Source: Zanthoxylum bungeanum
Taxonomy: Eukaryota > Streptophyta > Magnoliopsida > Sapindales > Rutaceae
Assembly: GCA_019454045.1 (NCBI GenBank)
Contig: SKCR01023419.1
Location: 124,001-188,000, forward strand
Length of the DNA stretch: 64,000 nt
Reading direction: 5' to 3'
Shown piece by piece: positions 54,993-64,000 of the stretch. Below the pieces are notes generated by a model. It saw nothing but the letters and a program-made list of their open reading frames with translations, ran no database searches and was not told where the DNA came from. Position numbers and translations under genes: made by a program. Position 1 is the first letter of the stretch. Each line of letters starts with the position of its first letter.

Positions 54993-57900
54993 CTCTAGTT
55001 CCAATATCGATTATATCTCATACCCATCAACTCCACATGTTTATCAAATAACTTCGGAGGAATGGCCTTGGTAAGCGGGTTTGCTACATTATCTTCATTC
55101 GGGACCTTGCACACGACAATGTCCCCTCGCGACACAATCTCTCGAATGATGTGGTACTTCCATTCCACATGTTTCGACTTCTGATGCACCATTGGTTCCT
55201 TTGCTTGCGTAATGGCTCCATTATTATCACAGTATAACGGAATCAGATTCTCGATACTTGGGACAACTCCCAATTCTCTGATTAATTTCTTAACCCATAC
55301 CGATTGTTTTGCAGCTTCAGAAGCTGTAATATATTCCGCCTCTGTGGTGAAATCAACTGTGGACTCCTGTTTGGAATTTTTCCAACAAACTACACCTCCG
55401 TTAAGGGTAAATACGAATCCTGATGTAGACTTTCTATCATTAGGATCCGATTGAAATCCGAATCCATATACACATTAACATGTAGTTCATTTCCTCTATA
55501 AATCAGAAAATTATCCTTAATATCCTTAAGATACTTTAGGATATGTTTAATGGACATCCAATGTCATTCCCTGGATTGGACTGATATCTCATGGTTAGAC
55601 TAACTACGAAACTGATATCAGGCCTTGTATATAACATGACATATATGATGCTCTCCAAACACGAAGCATAATGTTGATTAGACATTTTAATCTTCTCATA
55701 TTCTGTTTGTGGACATATCTTCTTCGAAAGATGAATGTCATGTTTGAACGATATATTTGTTGTTTTACAGTTATCAAAGTTGTACCGTTCCAAGATCTTA
55801 TATATGTACGTTGATTAGGATAACCTAATAAGCTTATTTTCTTTATCTCTATATAGTTTTATGCCTAAGATATAGAAAGTTTCTCCCTGATCCTTCATAG
55901 AGATTTTTTTTACAGAGGTAAGTTTAAGCACCCTGCATCATCCCGATGTCATTCCCAATGATCAGGATTTCATCAACATAGAGTACTAAAAATACCACCA
56001 TACTCCCACTGTCCTTTTTATACACACAAGATTCTTCTGAGTTCTTGAGAAGATCAGCAATTTGATTAACTCATAGAATCAAAGATTCCAACTTCGTGAA
56101 GCTTGTTTAAGTCCATAAATGGACTTCTTAAGCTTACATACCATGCCCGAGTTTTCCCTGGATAAAAACTTTTCGGCTGTTCCATATAGATATATTTGTC
56201 AAATATTCCATTTAGAAAAGTCGTTTTGACATTGATCCTCTAAATCTCTTAGTCATAGTAAGCAATGATAAACAATAAAATCCTAACAGACTTTAGCATC
56301 GCTATTGTCGAAAAAGTTTCATCGTAGTCAATACTAGGTCGCTACGTGTAACCTTTAGCTACCGGTTGGGCCTTAAAGGTTTCAACCTTTTCATCGGGAC
56401 ATTGCTTCCTTTTGTAAACTCATTTACAATCGATATGAACAATTCATTCATGAAGCAGAACCAAGTCCCAAACTTGATTCTGATGCATAGAGTCTAACTC
56501 TGATTTCATGGCTCCTTGCCACTTAATGGAGTCGATGTCCAAAATCACTTCTCTATAGGTATAAGGGTTAGTCACTTGAATTAAGAGAACATCAAGACTC
56601 ATTTCATGAAGTGATCATGAGGTCTAGATACCCTAATGGACCTACTGAGTGTGTGTGATGAAGGTTCTTCATCTATTTGGGATTCACGTTCCTCATGTGG
56701 TTCGTCGGTTTCAGGTTGCACTTCATCAAGTTCAACCTGTTTATGATTAATTCATTCAAACAAAAATTCTTTTTCTAGAAATTTAGCGAAATGAGCTATA
56801 AACACATTTCGATGCTCGGTATCATAGAATAAATATCCTTTCGTATTTGAAGGATATCCAACAAACTTAAACTTTTGCCCTCGAGATAAAAGCTTATTTT
56901 GCTGTGCCATCTTGACATATGCAGGACAACCCCAAATCCTAACATAATTAAGATTCAATTTCCTACCAGTCCATAGCTCATACGAAGTCATAGGAACAAC
57001 TTTGGAAAGAATTTTATTCAAAAGATGGGTGGCAGTTAAAAGAGCATAACCTCATAAGTAATAGGGCAGATCTGTAAAACTCAACATAGATTGGACCATA
57101 TCAAATAATGTCTTATTTCTCCTTTTAGACACTTCATTGTGCGGTGGAGTACCTGGAGGAGTATATTGAGCAAGAATCTCATTCTCCTTTAAAAAAAATT
57201 AATGAACTCACCACTCATATATTCACCGCCTCAATCTAATCGAAGATATTTAATATATTGTCTAGTTTTTTTTCTACTTCATTTCAGAATTCTTTGAAAT
57301 TTTCAAAGGTTTTCGATTTATATTTCATCAAATAAACATAACTGTATCGTAACACATCATCAGTAAAAGTAACAAAGTATGAAAAACGACTGTGAGCAGT
57401 CTGAATATGGGAGCTCATATATCGGAATGTATGAGTTCCAATATGTCAGTGGCCTGATGTCTCACACCCGAAAATGGGGTTTTGGTGATTTTACCATGAA
57501 TGCAAGATTCACAAGTCAGATGGAGTTCAATGGTAAGATTATCAATCAAACCATTCCTAACCAACTGAGTTAGGTGTCTCACACCTATATGACCTAACCT
57601 AATATGTCATAGTTCAATAATATTTATTTCATACCATTTATGTTTATTAATCATAGTATTCAAAATATCTTGAGAAGTATGCAAAATATAATGACTATGC
57701 TCATTTGGACACACAAGGATCTGAATATTATTTTTATCATATAAATATAAGGAACAATTCTTAATGTTTACATGATATCCTTTTATATCTAATAAAAAAA
57801 GTGATATAATATTCGATACACATCCACGAGCAACATAGCAGTCATATAACAAAAGTCTCCCATTGGGTAAGGGAATATCGTATAATCTCATTGCAACCGC

Positions 57901-58002
57901 ATCCACAATCGCATCCATAGAGTCACCACTCACAAAACACAATTGTATCACTCTAGATTTTAGTCGTCTACTTTCCTTCTCCACCTGCAACGAATTAAGC
58001 AA
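54993..58002 (-). pseudogene. C1 pol: protease, integrase, RT, RNase H
   Basis: Reading leftwards: protease region 58002-57607 (LPNGRLLLYDCYVARG, NIISLFLLD), GAG-pre-integrase with RLGHIGVRHL and CESCIHGK (about 57605-57480), integrase with HSDI, TPPGTP and RRNKTLFDMVQSM (to about 57040), the C-terminal block ELWTGRKLN and KFVGYPSNTKGY (57021-56752), RT (about 56480-55560) and RNase H (55500-54995) with LYCDNNGAITQAKEP, KSKHVEWKYHIIREI and NPLTKAIP. The RT motif is YVDE instead of YVDD (55969-55980). Many stops and frameshifts. Confidence 0.85.
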
Positions 58003-58068
58003 AATCTAAAATCCAGCTAATGAGATATCAATAACAGGAAAAATAAAAGTACTTGATGTAGATGTTCT

Positions 58069-58904
58069 TTTCTTCCTGATCTGGGCTAGGTAGTCTGGAT
58101 AATTCCTCTTCCAGTGCCCGATCTTACTACGGTAGTGGCACTTATCTTTAGCAGCTCTTTTGGCTTTGTTATCTTACCTTGCGGAGGAATATTTGAACCC
58201 TTATTCTTTTTTCTGTTATTCTTCTTCCCTTTCGACTTGGACTGGGAAGAAGCGGAAAGTGAAGTGGGTTTCAGATGGCGAGTCGACACTTTCTTCTTTA
58301 AATCTTCCTCAACTGTGAGAAGTATCCTATGCAACTCATGGTAAGAGCAATGAATCTCATTCATGTTGAAATACATCACAAACTAGTGATATGACCCTGA
58401 GAGCGAGCTTAAAATGACACTCCATCCCAAAGTATCATTAAGAGGGAAATCTCATTGCCTCAATTTTTCGATCAAATCGATCAAATGAAGCACATGCGAA
58501 CTCACTGATTGTCCCTCATCTAGTCTCGAATGGAATAATTCCATGGCAACTATGTGAATCAAGACTTGTTCTTGATTTATGAACAGTTTCCGGAGTCGAG
58601 TCATCATGTTGTACGCTTCAGACATATCATAATACTACCTTTTGAGTTCTGGAACCAGTGACTGAGAATGTATGATTTAACTTTTAAATCATCATCTCTC
58701 TACTTCTAGAGAGTCTAAACTTCCTCATGTGTCACATCATCTGGTACAACAAATGGAAAAAGGGCCATTTAACACATATCCCAACTTTTTAAGACCGAGG
58801 ACAATCCTCAAATCCAAATCCCAGTCTGTAAAATTTTCAGCACCTTTGAGCTTGTTCATATCCAGCATACGAGCAAATGGGTTGGTTGTTGAAGATCCCG
58901 CCAT
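58069..58904 (-). pseudogene. C1 gag
   Basis: ATG at 58904: MAGSSTTNPFARMLDMNKL, then NFTDWDLDLRIVLGLKKLGY, the copia gag N-terminus. Stop at about 58740, then broken frames. MYFNMNEIHCSYHELHRIL and a lysine-rich basic stretch follow (58379-58150). In the zinc knuckle (about 58101-58142) two cysteines are replaced (C-H-Y-R and N-Y), so RNA binding would be lost. Confidence 0.8.
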
Positions 58905-59649
58905 CGTAAATCTATCACATAGATAGTGAAAATGGTTAGCGAATAAACCAGTTTCATATAATATCATAAAAGCATTAAATAGATCATGAATTTTTAATCT
59001 AAAAATGCCCCTCTCACTATTTAATATAAAATCATAAAATCCAAACAAAATACAAAGAATTCAATAATAAAATTAAATTCCATAGTGAAAATTGGACCCC
59101 ATGAATATATTTCAGTTCACAGCTTTGGCACGTTCTTGCTTACGTATATTCATTAGGTAGCAACTCATTGTCAATCACTCACCGGTACTCCTGTATCACG
59201 GTCCTGATTGTTTCTCGTTGTGACAACTTTGGCTCGTTCACAAGGAGGTGTATCAAGGTTAAACTTGTTAGTGATAAATTCAAGATACTCGCGTAATCCT
59301 GAAAGTTTTGGCACGTTCAGGATTTCCGCTTTCACTTGAATTTACCTAATATCATATATTTATCCGGTACAAATAAACTCTCATTGGCTATACCATAACA
59401 GTTTTGGCACGTTCTCAGATATAGTTACGGAAATTTATTTATAACCGTATTGACAAGACGGATCAAGAAACATTCATCAAATACATATTAATTATTAAAT
59501 CTTATTAATTAGGGATTTTCCGCAAAACTGTCATACAATTTTATTTTAATCAAATTAAATAATACATGCATGCATAAATAAATAAAATTTTGGATTAAAT
59601 ATCAAATACAAAGAAAAAAAAAATCATATTATGGATAAAGAATCAGACT
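58905..59649 (-). other. C1 untranslated leader
   Basis: About 745 bp without a gene between the primer-binding site and gag. 59102-59424 contains four GTGCCAAA-loop hairpins (annotated separately). The rest is AT-rich with an A-run near 59614-59623. Confidence 0.75.
59102..59424 (-). promoter_or_regulatory. C1 leader hairpin quartet with GAACGTGCCAAA loops
   Basis: Minus-strand GAACG(T/A)GCCAAA(A/G)C/T occurs four times (plus positions 59122, 59226, 59305, 59401; spacing 104, 79, 96). Each is enclosed by inverted arms: TGAATATA/TATATTCA (59102, 59145), TTGTGA/TCACAA (59218, 59238), AATCCTGA/TCAGGATT (59295, 59317) and CTATA/TATAG (59388, 59420). The arms are unrelated to each other while the loop is constant. 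The layout parallels the family-B quartet. Confidence 0.6.
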
Positions 59650-59665
59650 GACTCTGATACTATTT
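59650..59665 (-). promoter_or_regulatory. C1 primer-binding site
   Basis: Minus strand AAATAGTATCAGAGTC immediately after the LTR end CCCCAACA. A match to TGGTATCAGAGC (initiator-methionine tRNA type) with two changes. Confidence 0.7.
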
Positions 59666-61869
59666 TGTTGGGGTTATTTTCGATTTAATCGGGTAGTGCA
59701 GTGGAACGCGAAAAATAAAATTTTTCTGATTTTATTGATTTTTTTTGGTAACTAAAATAAACTAATTTATTTTAATCATCCAAATCTGAAAAATCATATT
59801 TTGCATAAAAACCCTCTAATAGCCGAAAACTACATTAGTGGGCATAATTTTACATTTTGACCATTTTGGTCCTAATTTGTCAATTACAAGACTAGGTGAT
59901 TTCCAATCACTACCAAAATGATTTGTACATCTTATATATATATATATATCAAAATACATATAATATATGAAAATTCCCAATTTCAATTTAGGCATAAACC
60001 CTAATTTTGTCAATTAATTCAATAACATACTTTAATCCAATCTCTACAAAACCAATCAACTCTCACCACTTTAAAATAATTCAAGAATATTTCTAAGTCA
60101 TTATTGAGTGGCCTAACAACTATAGAATGACAACAAGTCATCTAATGACTATAATAAGCTTTATTTACACTAAATAAGCTTACTTTAAATTACTACACAT
60201 GCATGTATACAATTTTAAGCATCTAAGTATCTCAACACAAATTCAAGAGAATGAAAAACAAACTCTCATCATATGTTGAGGTATAGAACAATAGAAACAA
60301 TTTCCAAATAAAAGAAATTAAGCAAATACCTTATTTCCAAGCTTTTCTTTTTATTTTTTCTTTAGCACTTTATTTTTCTCTCAAACTCTCTATTTTGTGT
60401 TCTTGAAAACTTAACTTAATGAAGAAAAATTAAACAAATCACTTTATATATGTTGGATGCCTTGGTTGAAACTCCGGGGGGGGGGGGGGGGGGGAGAGGA
60501 TTGGTCATTTTGTGTTTTATTTAATCTAATTAATTAAAGCATAAGTTACTTGTTGTATTTGTACACTCCAACCATAAATGCTAATAACCAAATGTGACCA
60601 ATCACAAAATTTCATTTCCAAGCTTAATCATTATTTTAGATATTTTATTTTTAATTACTTTAATTATTTAACAATTAAATAATTAAATAATTAATAAATA
60701 TAAATATCTAGATATATGTATTACATTTACATTAAATAATCAAAATACATATATTTATGATAAATGTCAAAAATCTTATTCGACAATTAATTAATGTGTG
60801 TTTAATAAAATTATGTATTAAATATAAATACACATTATTTAAGAAATAACCGAAATGTCCATTTGCATGTAATTATTCGTTTAACTGTTAAACAATTTAT
60901 GAATAATCTATATTATTCATAATTGTTGCCATAGTGCTCTACGAGTATATTTCATATGTGAGACCTTTTAAGTTCAGGTATATCCGTCACGAAATCTAAT
61001 TTTATGTCCATAATTTACCCACTCGTAAACTATGACGACCATAGATAAACTCGCTGAACTATACAGGTTAGGGTCATTGGATACGTATAATCCATCTGTC
61101 ACAAGTATCCAGATTAAACCAAAGATACATATATAAATGTCACATCTCTTTGGGTATAATCCTGTCGACGTATTTATTCGTGATCTCTTAATAACACTTA
61201 GAACTCACTTCTACAGTGTACCACGAGGCCATAGATTTAACATATCGCTAATCCCATATTGAATACCTATGTTCTGTACACAAAACTAACGGATCCTTTC
61301 TTGATACACACGGAATATCCTGAGAATCAGTTTACGCCTAACGAACAAAGTGGAGGTCTAACCTTAATAGGTCGGTGACGTGACTGTCATCAAAATGTGG
61401 AAGATATATCATATATCCACAGTGGTATCTCAAGTCAAAGAATCACTATGCTACTAAACCCAATTTTTTTTATTGACGTTGGTGTACCATCTATTAAGAA
61501 TCTTCGGTGAGTCGTTCAATATTTATCCGATATAAACACCTATATGTCTATACGAGTCTCTGAGACTCATGGTTCATTGAGTAATAACCGACATATACTG
61601 ATCTCTGTGGTTTTATTAACTGACCAAGTAATGTAAACCTTGACAAGGAACTTTTTAAAAGTGATACTTTTATGATACAACTCAATGACAGTTGCGACGC
61701 TTTTATAACTGTATCATAACTAATCATTCTAATGTGTGTTACGACTTTACTATATAATAAATGATGATATATTAATGAAATTATTTATTTTATTCAAAAT
61801 TAAATATTTATATAAGTATTTACAAGAAAATATAATATAAAATTGACGCGCAGAGCACCAACCCTAACA
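59666..61869 (-). repeat. C1 5' LTR
   Basis: Minus strand from TGTTAGGGTTGGTGCTC at 61869 to ATAACCCCAACA at 59666, 2204 bp. It includes a (TA)n run at about 59934-59949 and a G19 run (plus strand) at 60476-60494. No gene. Confidence 0.88.
60476..60494. repeat. Homopolymer G19
   Basis: Nineteen consecutive G on the plus strand (C on the element's sense strand) inside the C1 5' LTR, isolated in AT-rich DNA. Confidence 0.95.
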
Positions 61870-61870
61870 G

Positions 61871-62175
61871 TTTCAACAGGCATGCAACGCATTGGGTTTA
61901 TTAGGAGATGATAAAAAATCGAATGAAGCATTAAACCAAGCATCTCAGTGGGCTACATGTGTCCAAATGAGGCAACTTTTCATGACTTTAATCATGTTTT
62001 GTGATGTTAATTAGAAATTATTGTCTGAAGACATTGAATATCAGATGCAACAAACTATTATAATGTCTGACTATCAAATCCCAGATGTTTTCCTCAAAAA
62101 ATAAGTCCTTAAAGATTTAGAAGACATGTTCAACGACAATTGCAACACCTGAGCGGAGTTCAATTTACCCCTACC
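61871..62175 (+). pseudogene. Helitron helicase fragment
   Basis: Plus-strand translation QQACNALGLLGDDKKSNEAL, ASQWATCVQMRQLFMTLIMF and, after a stop, DIEYQM and LKDLEDMFND match the region of Helitron (PIF1-like) helicases just after the Walker motifs, which usually reads ACxALGLLDDDKE..., AS.W.....LR.LFV.LL and the following acidic block. Stops at about 62011 and 62102. The upstream part was separated by the C1 insertion at 61869/61870 and is not in the window. The downstream part is replaced by LTR-like DNA from 62176. Confidence 0.75.
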
Positions 62176-63300
62176 TGATAAGTGCGGTTTATACACACTT
62201 ATTATGACATTCTTAGCTTACTATTTTGTTATATTTCGAGTCATTTAATGTATTGTTAGTTTCTTTTATGTCGTATTTGTAGGAAGCAGTAAAACATCAC
62301 AAATGGAGCAATTACGCGTGTTTTGGGAACTTTCGGAAGCATCGGACGCGTGCAGGAACACAGGAAGCAAGACGCAGCACCAGTGAGAAAACATCGTTGA
62401 TATTTAGGGTTTTTTAAGATACCCAATGACTTCAGGGCTTTATTATAAATAGATTAGTTCGTCCAAATTAAAAGAGGAGGCTAATACACAGCACAAAATA
62501 CCAAAATACATAATTTTAGAGATCCAAGAAGGAGGATTGAAGAGCAACAAGAGGAGACGAAGGCGGTGAAGTCCGAAGAAGAAGAGATTCAATTCGAGTT
62601 TTATCTTCTTGTTTCTTTCTTAGAACTCTAATGATTTCCATTAGATTCATGGCTTGTTTATCATTGTTTTTATCTTTAAGTCATGAACTAAACTCCTTAA
62701 TTCTGGAGAATGATATAACTAATGCCTGAACCCTGTATTGTTTGCTAATTTTGTTATGAAGTTTTATTGATTTATTTATATTCTTTTGAGTTTAATGCTT
62801 TGTGTTTGCAGGCCACAAATATGATGATATATGTTTGAAATCTATCACTCGAGAGAGAGGATTTTGAATGGATTTAGAGAATATGACCTAGGATTTTATA
62901 GAGTTCGAGAGAATCTGTAGTTCCTTTGAAGTCGTTAACATAGAATCACAACGCGTAATGAGTTGTTAACTACTACATTTTTATAGAGATATCGAAGTCT
63001 ATAGTTGATGATATTTTCACTCGGCACTCAAGAGAGGGAGTGTATATTTTAGGAATCTTGACTTATAAACAATATAACTGAACAATGATTAATTGGCATG
63101 ATAAATATATGAGGATAGCTAGGTGAAATCAAGATCCAGAATCTCTATCGTATTAGTTCCTCCTATCAAATTATTTTTATATTTATTTATTTAATTAAAT
63201 CTTTATTAATTATCGTCTAAATAAAGTTAGGATTATCAATTGTAGTACTTTGTACGAGTTAACGCAATCCATGTTGGTTCGACACTCTTAACTCATATTT
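62176..63300 (+). other. LTR-like noncoding region, unassigned
   Basis: Begins TGATAAGTGCGGTTTATACA right after the helicase fragment. It has a TATA box TATAAATA (62444-62451) followed by a purine-rich transcript-like stretch (62520-62590). It resembles an LTR from its TG start and promoter, but no partner LTR or CA end can be fixed, and the right limit is approximate. No ORF of significance. Confidence 0.4.
62444..62451 (+). promoter_or_regulatory. TATA box in the LTR-like region
   Basis: TATAAATA about 270 bp inside the LTR-like region, with AG-rich sequence downstream. Probable polymerase II promoter element by position only. Confidence 0.4.
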
Positions 63301-63358
63301 ATACTTTTGAGTTTAATGCTTTGTGTTTGTTGGCCACAAATATGATGATATATGTTTG
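62783..63358. repeat. 55-bp direct repeat, 521 bp apart
   Basis: CTTTTGAGTTTAATGCTTTG and its continuation to GATATATGTTTG occur at 62783-62837 and 63304-63358 with about two differences. The sequence between is not repeated. Confidence 0.85.
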
Positions 63359-64000
63359 CTTAGATATCTATATCAATATGCAAGTATTATGATTTATGGT
63401 ATGATTAGAAAAAAAAAAAGAAAAAAAACCACCTATAACCGATAAGCGTGAAGCTACCTATAGGCGAGTGTTAGGACCACCATAAGGAGAAATGCTACCT
63501 TAAAGGGTAGGTGTGTTGAAAAAAAAAAGTGAAATTGAAAAAAAAAATGAAATGAGCGGAAAAAGAAGAAAATAAAATCATACCATACGAAGCAAAGAAA
63601 GACAATTATAGAGTTAATTTGAGATATCTAGGTTGGTTTGACCCATCAGATCTCAATTTTTGAGACGAAATCATCGAGTTGGCTTACTTTGGAGTCGAGC
63701 TGTGAATGAACCTATACACACACACACTGTGAGTCTGGCTTAGATAATTTATTCAAGAATTTGGATCTGAGCTGAATTGCATACTTTGAAGGTTCTCTAA
63801 TTTCATCTATAAGCTTTCTTTGAGGATAATTTTATGCGTAACTATCGGGACTATGCTTTTGTTATTTTTATATTTTTGCATGATTGTGTGTGAAGGACGT
63901 TTGTGGGTGTCGTCGCTGTAAGCCCTCACGAGACTATAACTCGTCCACTAGAACCGCCTAGGGGTTTAAAGGTTTGTTGCATACGCTAAATGCAATCGTG
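63359..64000. other. Noncoding A-rich retrotransposon-like DNA
   Basis: A-runs at 63409-63428 and near 63520-63550 flank short GC-containing blocks. The last ~150 bp, with CCGCCTAGGGGTTTAAAGG and GTTGCATACGCTAAATGCAA, looks like conserved LTR or leader sequence of a large LTR element. No coding potential was recognised, and the window ends inside it. Confidence 0.35.

Larger units (their letters stand above)
54136..61869 (-). mobile_element. Element C1, copia family C, minus strand (defective)
   Basis: 5' LTR at the right (59666-61869), primer-binding site, leader, gag, pol, polypurine tract (54979-54992) and the first ~840 bp of the 3' LTR (54136-54978), which is cut by A1. The rest of that LTR and the left target duplication are missing from the window. 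All coding segments contain stops. Confidence 0.9.

Overview
The window is 64 kb of AT-rich flowering-plant DNA, probably eudicot and not assignable to a species. It is made almost entirely of nested transposable elements. I see no intact host gene, no tRNA or rRNA gene and no CRISPR array. Every coding trace is retrotransposon gag-pol or a Helitron helicase, and all carry stops, frameshifts or deletions.

Three Ty1/copia families dominate. Family A has LTRs of about 2.35 kb, starting TGTTGGAATGTATGCCC and ending TTTCCTACA. Family B has LTRs of about 2.0 kb, starting TGTTGGACAATTATGACCC and ending CTAACA. Family C has LTRs of about 2.2 kb, starting TGTTAGGGTTGGTGCTC and ending CCCCAACA. A Ty3/gypsy-like solo LTR, a 681-bp hAT-type element, a Helitron helicase relic and two unassigned LTR-like regions complete the inventory.

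Layout, left to right. 1-1940: noncoding repeat DNA with a ~177-bp tandem array and a GTTCGAACGCG minisatellite. 1941-19620: remnant C0, the 3' end of an old plus-strand copia pol. It is split by a solo LTR-A (2822-7282, itself holding a solo LTR-B at 3422-5530) and by full-length element B1 (7386-19245, holding a reversed solo LTR-B at 12588-14589). 19621-54135: minus-strand element A1. Its pol is split by a solo LTR-A (22093-24450) and by element B2 (24569-44174), and B2 is split by element B3 (31763-41771). Its 5' LTR holds a hAT element (47496-48176) and a gypsy solo LTR (48254-53878), which holds another solo LTR-A (51379-53496). 54136-61869: minus-strand element C1, which had inserted into a Helitron helicase (61871-62175). 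62176-64000: an LTR-like region and its noncoding neighbour. Target-site duplications (TSDs) and pol reading frames that rejoin across the gaps establish the insertion order, up to five levels deep.

The most unusual signals are structural. The ~2.2-kb leader of each family-B element contains four regularly spaced hairpins that display a GCCAAAG-type loop, and compensatory base changes preserve their stems among the three elements. The unrelated C1 leader also has four such hairpins with a GTGCCAAA loop. LTR-B adds a covarying hairpin near its 3' end and about ten consecutive short palindromes. B1 and B3 share several premature stops and the same lost reverse-transcriptase active site, although they inserted independently. 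This points to a defective lineage moved by helper elements, which would depend on cis-acting RNA signals such as those leader hairpins.
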